The translations under genes and the position numbers were made by a program. Shown here one piece after another: positions 1-6,069 of a stretch of 8,758 nt of DNA (position 1 is its first letter; the number at the start of each line of letters is the position of its first letter). The notes beneath the pieces are model-generated. The model saw only the letters and a list, made by a program, of their open reading frames with translations. It made no database searches and was not told the DNA's origin. This DNA comes from Oscillospiraceae bacterium. GTDB taxonomy: Bacteria; Bacillota; Clostridia; Oscillospirales; UBA644. Location: assembly GCA_015067385.1 (NCBI GenBank), contig SVMP01000086.1, positions 1-8,758 of the forward strand, in the 5' to 3' direction.

Positions 1-1117
1 ATGATCTCGTGAATAAAAGATTGTCTGTTTTTACTCTTTTCTTATTCGTCCCGTGAGAGAACAGGTCATATGAAAATGATGTCGTTGCTGAAAAGACCGC
101 ATTTTCTGAGGCTGAAAGGCAGATTATAAATATTATGGACATTATCATGGAGCCGACTATCTGCATCGCATCCTGCGAAAGAGCGGTGACGTATTCGTGC
201 GGCGTTGCTATATCAACACCGTTTGACGAAGCTTTTGCTATTACACCGCAGACTACAGAGCCTATGGCAGCAGGTATCGTCCATGCAAATTCAAAGGCAA
301 TACTTCTTTTTTTGACACGTCTTTCTTTTGTTGACATATAAACGGTGTTTACCGTCGGAATACCGAAAAATACAACGGAATACGAAACGAATCGCATTAT
401 GTTCAACAATATCCCGTCGAATGCCCCCGTTTCTTTAACTATCCTTGCGGCTTCTGCAAAATAACCTGTTTTTATCTCGCTCTGAGGGTTGAATATTTGT
501 GAATTAACACCCGAAAAAATAATGAAAACAAAAAATACAAATATGATTATGGCTCTTATATACCCTGTTGCCGTTATCGCCGAAAATCCGCCCAGAAAAA
601 CAAAAATTGCAATTATAAGACCGCACAAGGCGATGGCGGAGTTTGTGCCCATGTTTGTAAAGTTGTTGAGAATATCAGCGGATACAGAGATTATGTTGGC
701 GGCAAAAATAATGTTGAAAATAAAGAGGATCGCGGCACATACAGCTCTCAGGATACCCGATCTGTCTCTGAATCGGTTTTCGAGATATTCTGGAAATGAT
801 TTTGAATCTCCCGCAAGCTCCGAATAGATCCTTATTCTTTTGCTGATGAAAAATCTGCTCAAAAATATACCGCATACCATTCCCGCAACGGAAAATATTG
901 CTCCCGTTATACCGACTGAACCGTTCAGCACTTCCATCGGGACCGTTATCGTGAAAAGATAGCCGAGAAGAGTCGTTTGCGCTGCCAATCCTGCAAAATG
1001 TGCGGGGGAATGTCTGTTTCCGAGAATATAGTCGGATACGGAGTGACATCTTAAATATTTGTAAGCGCCGATCCCCATTGCAGTTATTCCGTAAAGGACG
1101 ATAAACCAAAGCACCAC
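1..1117 (-). CDS. Sodium:solute symporter (SSS/PutP-like) family membrane protein, 3' end outside window
   Basis: This open frame reads leftward for 372 codons from a GTG at 1117 to the window edge without a stop, so its C-terminus is missing. I recognise the SSS fold from its landmarks. TM1 at residues 3-22 is followed by the family signature YILGNR (30-35). PEYLENRF at 109-116 matches the usual 'lPdyl..RF' after TM3. GGFSAI at 176-181 matches the family 'GGf.A' turn. The stretch from FGIPTVNTVYMS (251-262) to about 295 matches the 'fG.P.....fma....' region. About nine or ten hydrophobic segments are visible. The family couples Na+ or H+ to uptake of amino acids, sugars, vitamins or organic acids; the substrate here cannot be read. 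The usual 'TD..Q' after GGF is TGYIR, and the PutP sodium-site residues look changed (see findings). The GTG start is chosen for its ribosome site at 1126-1130. It is transcribed divergently from the folate operon. Confidence 0.82.
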   Translation of the reverse strand, partial: MVLWFIVLYGITAMGIGAYKYLRCHSVSDYILGNRHSPAHFAGLAAQTTLLGYLFTITVPMEVLNGSVGITGAIFSVAGMVCGIFLSRFFISKRIRIYSELAGDSKSFPEYLENRFRDRSGILRAVCAAILFIFNIIFAANIISVSADILNNFTNMGTNSAIALCGLIIAIFVFLGGFSAITATGYIRAIIIFVFFVFIIFSGVNSQIFNPQSEIKTGYFAEAARIVKETGAFDGILLNIMRFVSYSVVFFGIPTVNTVYMSTKERRVKKRSIAFEFAWTIPAAIGSVVCGVIAKASSNGVDIATPHEYVTALSQDAMQIVGSMIMSIIFIICLSASENAVFSATTSFSYDLFSHGTNKKRVKTDNLLFTRS

Positions 1118-1125
1118 TGTAACAG

Positions 1126-1130
1126 TCTCC
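1126..1130 (-). promoter_or_regulatory. Ribosome binding site that sets the GTG start of the symporter
   Basis: On the minus strand GGAGA lies 8 nt before the GTG at 1117. A second GTG follows at once (1114), and the first in-frame ATG is 13 codons further in (1078), where it would remove most of TM1. No in-frame ATG is seen between the promoter and 1117. Confidence 0.7.
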
Positions 1131-1158
1131 TCTCTGTCTGATAACGATTTATATAGTA

Positions 1159-1187
1159 AGAATACACCTTTTTCTGCAATATGTCAA
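1159..1187 (-). promoter_or_regulatory. Promoter of the symporter gene
   Basis: Read on the minus strand there is a perfect -35 TTGACA (1187-1182), a 17-nt spacer and a -10 TATTCT (1164-1159). Transcription should start near 1152, leaving a leader of about 35 nt before the GTG at 1117. The -35 lies 31 nt from the -35 of the divergent folate operon promoter. Confidence 0.65.
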
Positions 1188-1218
1188 GATATTTTGCATT
1201 TTATTTAGATTTGGGGTA

Positions 1219-1248
1219 TTGAAAAGGGTGTTCAACATATGGTATAAT
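1219..1248 (+). promoter_or_regulatory. Promoter of the folT-fhs-ybaK operon
   Basis: The -35 is TTGAAA (1219-1224), the spacer 18 nt, and the -10 a perfect TATAAT (1243-1248). The predicted start near 1255 falls directly before the first paired bases of the THF riboswitch, which supports both calls. Confidence 0.75.
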
Positions 1249-1254
1249 AACATT

Positions 1255-1354
1255 CAACAGAGTAGATGCCGAGCGTTAAGTGCCGAAGAATGGGAAGTCG
1301 TCTTCGGACGAAAAGACGCATACGTCTTGCGGTTCGGTGTCGCGTCCGCTGTGT
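1255..1354 (+). ncRNA. THF (tetrahydrofolate) riboswitch aptamer, folT motif
   Basis: The leader matches the THF riboswitch class. The conserved GAGTAGATG (1259-1267), GCGTTAAGTG (1273-1282), GGGAAGTCG (1292-1300) and GGTGTCGCGTCCGCT (1336-1350) blocks occur in the known order and spacing. Paired elements can be drawn by eye: closing ACAG/CTGT (about 1257-1260 with 1349-1352), GATG with CGTC just inside it, GCCGA (1268-1272) with TCGGT, CCGAAGA (1283-1289) with TCTTCGG (1301-1307), and the hairpin AAGACG-CATA-CGTCTT (1313-1328). The class binds reduced folates and usually sits before folT or folate-metabolism genes, as here. One visible deviation is GGGAAGTCG where GGGATGTYG is common. Confidence 0.92.
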
Positions 1355-1411
1355 AAAATTTAATATTTTTACGACGGATGATTCTGAATAAATTTATATT
1401 TGAGGGTCATC
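1344..1411 (+). promoter_or_regulatory. Riboswitch expression platform: competing anti-sequestor and SD-sequestor stems
   Basis: Two mutually exclusive structures are visible. The sequestor pairs 1377-1385 with 1403-1411 (9 bp, two of them G-U) around a 17-nt AT-rich loop and buries most of the folT ribosome site (1402-1406). The anti-sequestor pairs GTCCG (1344-1348) with CGGAT (1375-1379) and GTAAAA (1353-1358) with TTTTAC (1367-1372), with a CTGT/GA internal loop between them. It takes the first three bases of the sequestor and also uses the aptamer's 3' strand. Ligand binding should hold 1344-1350 in the aptamer, free the sequestor and stop translation. No T-rich intrinsic terminator is present, so control is probably translational. 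The pairings are drawn by eye, not computed. Confidence 0.6.
1402..1406 (+). promoter_or_regulatory. Ribosome binding site that sets the folT start at 1414
   Basis: GAGGG lies 7 nt before ATG 1414. The in-frame ATG at 1378 has no purine-rich site at a suitable distance and lies inside the switching stems, so it is rejected as the start. Confidence 0.75.
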
Positions 1412-1413
1412 AA

Positions 1414-2502
1414 ATGAAAAAGAATGTCAAAAACCACGTAAAAACAATTATCGTCTGCGCTATTTTTGCGGCGATAGGCTTCGTTCTCGACAGATTTCTC
1501 GGCGTTACGCTTCCGCTTTTCGGAAATAAAAGTCTGTCTGTAAACATCAGCTTTGTCCCCATCTTCCTTGCCGGTTTCCTTTACGGTCCGATATGGGGCG
1601 CTCTCGTAGGCGGTGTACAGGATCTTGTGTGCTGTCTGCTCGTTCCTCTCGGCGCTTTTATCCCCGGTATCACGCTTTCGACAATGCTCGCAGGTGCGCT
1701 CGGCGGATTTTTCAAGATGTTGTTTATTAAAGACATCTCATCGTTTACAGAAAAAAATCTCGGAAAGAAGTCGTCTGTTTCCTCTCTCGTCTTTTCGGGT
1801 ATCTCCGCAGCATCGGTTATTGCTTGCGGCGTTTTGCTGTCTGTTCCTTCGCTTATTTTTACATATGCCGACGGTCTTTCTTCGGAGCTTTCCGCTTGGC
1901 AGGCGCTTGTTCAGACAGAAGAATATAAAACGGTCTTTACTTCCGTCCTTAATTCTCTCGACACGGGTGACAGCGCGGCATTTATTTATTCAGGCATAAA
2001 GATCGCCGATCTTTCAGGAACGGTTTCCGTCGGATTTGCCGCATCGGTAGTTTTCGGGGTCCTTGCATTGATCTCGTTTGTTTCCAAACGTAAGCTTCCA
2101 GCCGTTCTCTCCGCTTTCTTAAGCTTTATTATCAGCGGCATCGTTGCTTTTACTACCATCCTTCATGTGCCCAAAGCCCTTGCAAATACCGATATTTCCG
2201 TCGATGTAACGGTCGTTCCGTATATCTTCGCCGTTCTTTCCGCCGTCGTTCTTTTAAGGGTACTTGTTGACTACAGCCCTGCGCTCACGAAGCTTACGCT
2301 GTTCTGTCTTATTGCTACCGTTATAACATCCGTACTCAACTCGTACTGGATCAGTATTGCGTATTCGAGCGTTTCTTTTTGGGTATATCTCGTTCCGAGA
2401 CTTGCCGTTGCCGTGTTCATCGGTGTTCCTCTTTATACGGCGATACTTTGGCTCATTCTCAAAAAAGTCGTACCTCAGCTTAAAAAATCCAATCTTCTTT
2501 AA
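1414..2502 (+). CDS. folT: Folate ECF transporter S component FolT, with a large internal membrane insertion
   Basis: FolT is the substrate-binding membrane subunit of an energy-coupling-factor (ECF) transporter. It binds folate and works with a shared EcfA-EcfA'-EcfT module, which is not in this window. Residues 10-104 match the front of FolT: TM1 ending DRFL (26-29), ISFVPIFLAGFLYGP (45-59), QD at the end of TM3 (69-70), and PLGAFIPGITLS (78-89). Residues 293-348 match its end (VLNSYW 307-312, then VPRL and the last helix), followed by a basic tail. Ordinary S components have about 160-200 residues and six helices. Here there are 362, because residues about 107-292 add four hydrophobic segments (about 122-150, 203-223, 229-251, 266-286) and a polar stretch at 151-200. 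The THF riboswitch upstream and fhs 34 nt downstream support folate as the substrate. The start at 1414 is set by GAGGG. Confidence 0.85.
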   Translation: MKKNVKNHVKTIIVCAIFAAIGFVLDRFLGVTLPLFGNKSLSVNISFVPIFLAGFLYGPIWGALVGGVQDLVCCLLVPLGAFIPGITLSTMLAGALGGFFKMLFIKDISSFTEKNLGKKSSVSSLVFSGISAASVIACGVLLSVPSLIFTYADGLSSELSAWQALVQTEEYKTVFTSVLNSLDTGDSAAFIYSGIKIADLSGTVSVGFAASVVFGVLALISFVSKRKLPAVLSAFLSFIISGIVAFTTILHVPKALANTDISVDVTVVPYIFAVLSAVVLLRVLVDYSPALTKLTLFCLIATVITSVLNSYWISIAYSSVSFWVYLVPRLAVAVFIGVPLYTAILWLILKKVVPQLKKSNLL

Positions 2503-2536
2503 AAATAAAATTATGATATAAGGAGTTTACCGCATT

Positions 2537-4210
2537 ATGAAAAAAATACCTTCCGATATTGAGATCTCCAACGCCGCAGACCTTTGGCCTATAAAAAAGA
2601 TTGCGGAAAATGCAGGCTTTAATGAAGAAGATCTTATTTATTACGGTCCGTATAAAGCAAAGATCTCAGAAAAAGCCGTAAAAGATAAAAAAGGAAAGAA
2701 CGGTAAACTTATTCTTGTTACCGCTATCAATCCCACTCCTCTCGGAGAAGGTAAAACAACCACGACTATCGGACTCGGCGAAGCTCTCAACATCCTCGGC
2801 AAAAACGCTGCTATCGCTCTCCGTGAACCGTCTCTCGGTCCCGTTTTCGGCCTTAAAGGCGGCGCTACCGGCGGCGGATATGCACAGGTCGTTCCCATGG
2901 AGGATATAAATCTTCATTTCACAGGCGACTTCCACGCTATAACTTCCGCAAACAATCTTCTCTGTGCAATGATCGACAACCATATCTACCAGGGCAATGC
3001 TCAGAATATCGATCCGAAACAGATCATTTTCAAACGTGTTCTTGATATGAATGACCGTGCGCTCAGAAATGTTGTTGTCGGCATGGGTAAACTTACAGAT
3101 GGCGTCGTTCGTCAGGACGGTTTCCAGATCACCGTTGCATCTGAAGTAATGGCTGTTCTCTGTCTTGCTGCAGATCTTGCCGATCTTAAAGCACGTCTCG
3201 GCAATATTCATATCGCAAACAGATACGACGGTACTCCCGTCTATGCCCGCGATGTTAAAGCCGACGGCGCAATGGCTGCTCTTCTTAAAGACGCTATCCT
3301 TCCCAACCTTGTTCAGACTCTTAACCACACACCCTGCTTTATCCACGGCGGTCCGTTTGCCAATATCGCTCACGGATGTAACTCCGTTCGTGCAACATCT
3401 CTTGCGCTCGACAGATTTGATTACTGCGTAACCGAAGCGGGCTTCGGCTCTGACCTCGGCGCTGAAAAATTCCTCAACATCAAATGCAGAAAAATGGGTG
3501 TAAGCCCCAACTGTATCGTTCTTGTCGCAACGGTTCGCGCACTTAAATATAACGGCGGTGCTCTTGTTAAGGACAGTGCGATTGAAAATCTCGAAGCTCT
3601 CGAAAAGGGCCTCGACAATCTCCGTAAACATATCGAAAACCTCCGCGGCTTCAATGTTCCCGTTGTTGTTGCTCTTAACGTATTCGGAACAGATACCGAA
3701 GCCGAAAAGGCTCTCGTTGAAAAAGCATGTAAGGAAAGCGGCGCTGAGTTTGAATGCTCCTACGGCTTTGCAGAAGGCGGTCAGGGTGCTGTTGCTCTCG
3801 CTGAAAAAGTCGTTAAGGCTTGCGACGAACCCTCTGCGCTTAAGTATACTTATGATATAGATTCTTCCATCGAAGAAAAGATCTGCGCAGTTGCCGATAA
3901 GATCTACGGTGCGGACGGTGTTGACTTTACTGCCGCAGCAAAGAAGACGATCGCAGACATCAATGCTCTCGGCGCAGGCAATCTTCCCATCTGTGTTGCA
4001 AAAACACAGTATTCGTTCTCCGATGATCCCAAGCTTCTCTGCAGACCCACAGGCTTCCGTATCACCGTAAGAGATCTCAAACTCTGCTCCGGTGCAGGAT
4101 TTATCGTTGTTTATCTCGGCGATATTCTTACAATGCCCGGTCTTCCGAAAGTTCCTGCCGCAGACAATATCGATATCGATAATGACGGCAATATCATCGG
4201 TTTGTTCTAA
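2537..4210 (+). CDS. fhs: Formate--tetrahydrofolate ligase
   Basis: This cytosolic enzyme makes 10-formyl-THF from formate, THF and ATP, feeding purine and fMet-tRNA synthesis and, in acetogens, the Wood-Ljungdahl methyl branch. At 557 residues it has the usual length of the bacterial monofunctional enzyme and appears complete. Key sites are visible: the P-loop TPLGEGKTTT (67-76), REPSLGP (96-102), the glycine-rich KGGATGGGY (107-115), the family block VPMEDINLHFTGD (119-131), and a C-terminal segment with the family's GFRITVRDL and MPGLPKVPAA. Its ribosome site AAGGAG (2520-2525) is 11 nt from the ATG, slightly far. It lies 34 nt after folT with no terminator between, so the two are co-transcribed and both fall under the THF riboswitch. 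Confidence 0.97.
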   Translation: MKKIPSDIEISNAADLWPIKKIAENAGFNEEDLIYYGPYKAKISEKAVKDKKGKNGKLILVTAINPTPLGEGKTTTTIGLGEALNILGKNAAIALREPSLGPVFGLKGGATGGGYAQVVPMEDINLHFTGDFHAITSANNLLCAMIDNHIYQGNAQNIDPKQIIFKRVLDMNDRALRNVVVGMGKLTDGVVRQDGFQITVASEVMAVLCLAADLADLKARLGNIHIANRYDGTPVYARDVKADGAMAALLKDAILPNLVQTLNHTPCFIHGGPFANIAHGCNSVRATSLALDRFDYCVTEAGFGSDLGAEKFLNIKCRKMGVSPNCIVLVATVRALKYNGGALVKDSAIENLEALEKGLDNLRKHIENLRGFNVPVVVALNVFGTDTEAEKALVEKACKESGAEFECSYGFAEGGQGAVALAEKVVKACDEPSALKYTYDIDSSIEEKICAVADKIYGADGVDFTAAAKKTIADINALGAGNLPICVAKTQYSFSDDPKLLCRPTGFRITVRDLKLCSGAGFIVVYLGDILTMPGLPKVPAADNIDIDNDGNIIGLF

Positions 4211-4229
4211 ACCGTTTTTCCAAAAAATC

Positions 4230-4259
4230 AAGCACCCCGATTTTTCGGGGTGCTTTCTT
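4230..4259 (+). terminator. Hairpin after fhs with an imperfect T tract, possible partial terminator
   Basis: A 10-bp GC-rich stem (4231-4240 with 4245-4254), extendable by one A-T pair, closes a TTTT loop. The following tract is only TTTCTT, interrupted by C. An A run (4222-4227) precedes it. The ribosome site AGAGG of ybaK follows at once. It may end some transcripts after fhs and let others through to ybaK, or protect the 3' end of the fhs message. Confidence 0.65.
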
Positions 4260-4270
4260 AAGAGGTTTTT

Positions 4271-4750
4271 ATGAGTAAAAAAGACGAAAAAACAAACGTC
4301 ATGCGTGTCCTTGAGCAAAAACAGATCGAATTTGAAAGCTTTATTTACGATCCCTCGGAAACAAATGCCGTCAATATTGCCAAAGCCCTCGGTGAAGATC
4401 CGGCATCCGTGTTCAAAACACTTGTAACGGTTGGTAAAAGCAAAGAGCATTATGTTTTTATGATACCGTCAAACGAGGAACTTGATCTTAAAAAGGCTGC
4501 AATGGCAACAGGTGAAAAATCAATAGAGATGATACCTCAAAAAGAGCTTTTGCCTCTTACGGGATATATCCACGGCGGATGTTCACCTATAGGAATGAAA
4601 AAACAGTTTGATACGTTTATCGATGAGACGGCAATTCTTTTTGACCGCATATGCTTTTCCGGCGGCAGAGTCGGGTTTCAGGTACGTGTCCGATTGGATG
4701 ATCTGAAGAGCGTTGTTGATGTTAAAGAATTCGACCTTGTCAAAAGCTGA
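4271..4750 (+). CDS. ybaK: YbaK/EbsC-family Cys-tRNA(Pro) deacylase
   Basis: This 159-residue protein belongs to the YbaK/ProX-type trans-editing hydrolases. The best-known members remove cysteine from Cys-tRNA(Pro) made in error by prolyl-tRNA synthetase. The family pattern is present throughout: KTNVMR near the N-terminus (7-12), FKTLV (48-52) with the catalytic-type lysine at K49, ELDLKKAA (70-77), the GYIHGGCSPIGMKK block (98-111), and a late GGRVGFQV (131-138). The length is normal. AGAGG (4260-4264 region) precedes the ATG at a short distance. It follows fhs after 60 nt holding a hairpin, so it may be read partly from the folT promoter. I see no separate promoter and no evident functional tie to folate. 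Substrate specificity inside the family cannot be fixed by reading alone. Confidence 0.92.
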   Translation: MSKKDEKTNVMRVLEQKQIEFESFIYDPSETNAVNIAKALGEDPASVFKTLVTVGKSKEHYVFMIPSNEELDLKKAAMATGEKSIEMIPQKELLPLTGYIHGGCSPIGMKKQFDTFIDETAILFDRICFSGGRVGFQVRVRLDDLKSVVDVKEFDLVKS

Positions 4751-4755
4751 ATAAT

Positions 4756-4796
4756 AAAACGCATGCAAAAAATCTCGTTTGTATGCGTTTTTTTTT
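4756..4796 (+). terminator. Strong intrinsic terminator after ybaK
   Basis: ACGCATGCAAA (4759-4769) pairs with TTTGTATGCGT (4778-4788) with one G-U, and outer A-T pairs extend the stem to 4756/4791. Nine T residues run from 4788 to 4796. It ends the folate operon. The A run on the left side could also give weak termination on the minus strand, but no gene there needs it. Confidence 0.88.
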
Positions 4797-4857
4797 GATT
4801 TCTGCGGTTTTGTCGAATTTATTTATATATTATATTGTAGATTTGTCTCTTTCTCTC

Positions 4858-4886
4858 TTGACAAAAACATATAAATGGTATATAAT
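4858..4886 (+). promoter_or_regulatory. Perfect-consensus promoter of the GH29 gene
   Basis: TTGACA (4858-4863), a 17-nt spacer and TATAAT (4881-4886) match the sigma-A consensus exactly. The predicted start is near 4893, about 42 nt before the ATG at 4935. The -10 lies within a 10-bp perfect palindrome, TATAATTATA (4881-4890), which could be an operator half or just AT richness. Confidence 0.8.
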
Positions 4887-4923
4887 TATAATGATATATT
4901 GGCGTATTATGAGTTGATCTTCC

Positions 4924-4928
4924 GGAGG
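4924..4928 (+). promoter_or_regulatory. Ribosome binding site that sets the GH29 start at 4935
   Basis: GGAGG lies 6 nt before ATG 4935. The longer in-frame possibility, ATG 4875, falls inside the promoter spacer and would not be on the transcript, so it is rejected. Confidence 0.85.
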
Positions 4929-4934
4929 TGTTTT

Positions 4935-5948
4935 ATGACAAATCACGAATGGTATAAGCAGGCACAATACGGCATGATGATCCATTGGGGACTTTACTCG
5001 CTTCTTGCAGGCGAATGGAAAGGCAAACGTACTCCCGGAATAGGTGAGTGGATCCAATCGTATTTTTCTATCAAAAACGAGGAATATTCCCAGCTTGCAA
5101 AAGTTTTTAACCCGATTTATTTCAATGCGGAAGAATGGGTGCTTTTCGCAAAAAGATGCGGCATGAAGTATATCGTAATAACATCAAAACACCATGACGG
5201 ATTTGCCCTTTTTAAGTCCGAGGTGGATAAGTTCAACGTTGTAGATGCAACACCGTTCGGCAGAGATATAATCGGAGAGCTTGCAGAAGCATGTTATAAG
5301 CATGATATGAAGCTCGGCCTTTATTATTCTCAGGAGCTCGACTGGCATCATCCCCACGGCGGCGGATATACAAATTCCGGCGGATGCTCCGGTGTTTCGT
5401 GGCACAATTCCTGGGATTACGGCATGTCTGCTGAAGGCAAAGATTTCTCGATATGCTTTGAAGAGAAGATAAAGCCTCAGATCAAAGAGATCTTAACAAA
5501 ATACGGCGAGCTTTGTCTTGTCTGGTTTGACACACCGCACACGATCTCCACCGAACAGAGCTTTGAGATATTCAACATGATCAAAGAATATCAGCCGAAC
5601 TGCCTTATCAATTCACGTCTCGGAAACGGCGCTTACGATTACGTTTCTCTTTTTGATAACGAGATCCCCGAAAAGTTCGAGCCGAACAGCGCAACGGGTT
5701 CTCTTAACGATCTCGGAGGCTTCAAACCGTCCCCGTACGGTCTTTATGAAACTCCCGCAACCCTCAATGATACATGGGGCTATAAGTATTTCGACCATAA
5801 CTGGAAATCTCCCGAAAAGGTTGCGGAATTAAAAAAACATCTTAATTCAATGGGCGTCAACTATCTTCTTAACGTCGGTCCCGACGGTCTCGGCAGAATT
5901 CCATCTATATCGCAGGATATTTTGCTGAAAGCCGCAGAGCTGATGTAA
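4935..5948 (+). CDS. Glycoside hydrolase family 29 alpha-L-fucosidase, catalytic domain only, cytoplasmic
   Basis: GH29 enzymes release L-fucose from glycans by a retaining mechanism. This protein has 337 residues. The family marks run in order: YGMMIHWGLYSL and GEW near the N-terminus, the HHDGF motif at 86-90, VWFD with the likely nucleophile D199, NSRLGNGAYDY after it, ETPATLNDTWGYK, and LLNVGPDGLG near the C-terminus. There is no signal peptide, and the usual C-terminal beta-sandwich domain is absent, so it consists of the barrel alone. It should therefore act inside the cell on small imported fucosides. The acid/base residue is not well conserved in GH29 and I cannot assign it with certainty. 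The gene stands alone with its own promoter, between the ybaK terminator and the yloU region. No fucose permease, isomerase or kinase is in view. Confidence 0.92.
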   Translation: MTNHEWYKQAQYGMMIHWGLYSLLAGEWKGKRTPGIGEWIQSYFSIKNEEYSQLAKVFNPIYFNAEEWVLFAKRCGMKYIVITSKHHDGFALFKSEVDKFNVVDATPFGRDIIGELAEACYKHDMKLGLYYSQELDWHHPHGGGYTNSGGCSGVSWHNSWDYGMSAEGKDFSICFEEKIKPQIKEILTKYGELCLVWFDTPHTISTEQSFEIFNMIKEYQPNCLINSRLGNGAYDYVSLFDNEIPEKFEPNSATGSLNDLGGFKPSPYGLYETPATLNDTWGYKYFDHNWKSPEKVAELKKHLNSMGVNYLLNVGPDGLGRIPSISQDILLKAAELM

Positions 5949-5955
5949 AATATGA

Positions 5956-5989
5956 GACGTAAAAAAGAATTTTTTATAAAATTTACGTC
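5956..5989. other. AT-rich dyad after the GH29 gene, weak terminator candidate
   Basis: GACGTAAA (5956-5963) pairs with TTTACGTC (5982-5989) around an 18-nt AT-rich interior. An alternative inner hairpin pairs A5961-5966 with T5970-5975 and would leave little T tract behind it. No T run follows 5989. It could be a poor terminator or a protein site. Confidence 0.35.
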
Positions 5990-6024
5990 GTAAGTATTGT
6001 AAAAAGAGAAGTAATAGTGTAAAA

Positions 6025-6030
6025 TATAAT
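6025..6030 (+). promoter_or_regulatory. Possible -10 element for the Asp23-family gene
   Basis: TATAAT occurs 39 nt before the ATG at 6070. No good -35 is found 16-18 nt upstream, so this is a tentative call made because the GH29 gene upstream lies 121 nt away. Confidence 0.35.
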
Positions 6031-6069
6031 GTAAAACAAATTTCGACCATCAAATAAGGAGGGCTGAAA

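Noticed and set aside
675..1109. Minus-strand 144-codon frame and plus-strand frames at 135-341 and 489-827
   Set aside because: They are other-frame shadows of the symporter gene (1-1117, minus), which has the family motifs, a promoter and a ribosome site.
1313..1328. AAGACG-CATA-CGTCTT hairpin as a terminator
   Set aside because: No T tract follows, and it fits as a stem inside the THF riboswitch.
1378..1413. Start of folT at the upstream ATG 1378
   Set aside because: It lacks a ribosome site, lies in the riboswitch expression platform, and adds 12 residues not expected in FolT. ATG 1414 has GAGGG 7 nt upstream.
2666..4450. Long open frame of 594 codons on the minus strand, opposite fhs
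   Set aside because: It lies over the unmistakable fhs gene and part of ybaK, crosses the fhs terminator hairpin, has a cysteine- and phenylalanine-rich low-sense composition, and resembles no family. It results from the sense strand avoiding codons whose complements are stops.
4875..4934. Start of the GH29 gene at ATG 4875
   Set aside because: It falls within the spacer of the promoter, upstream of the predicted transcript start. ATG 4935 has GGAGG at the right distance and matches the family N-terminus.
4830..5057. Minus-strand 75-codon frame over the GH29 promoter and start
   Set aside because: It overlaps the promoter and the first codons of the GH29 gene, has no promoter or ribosome site of its own, and shows no family resemblance.
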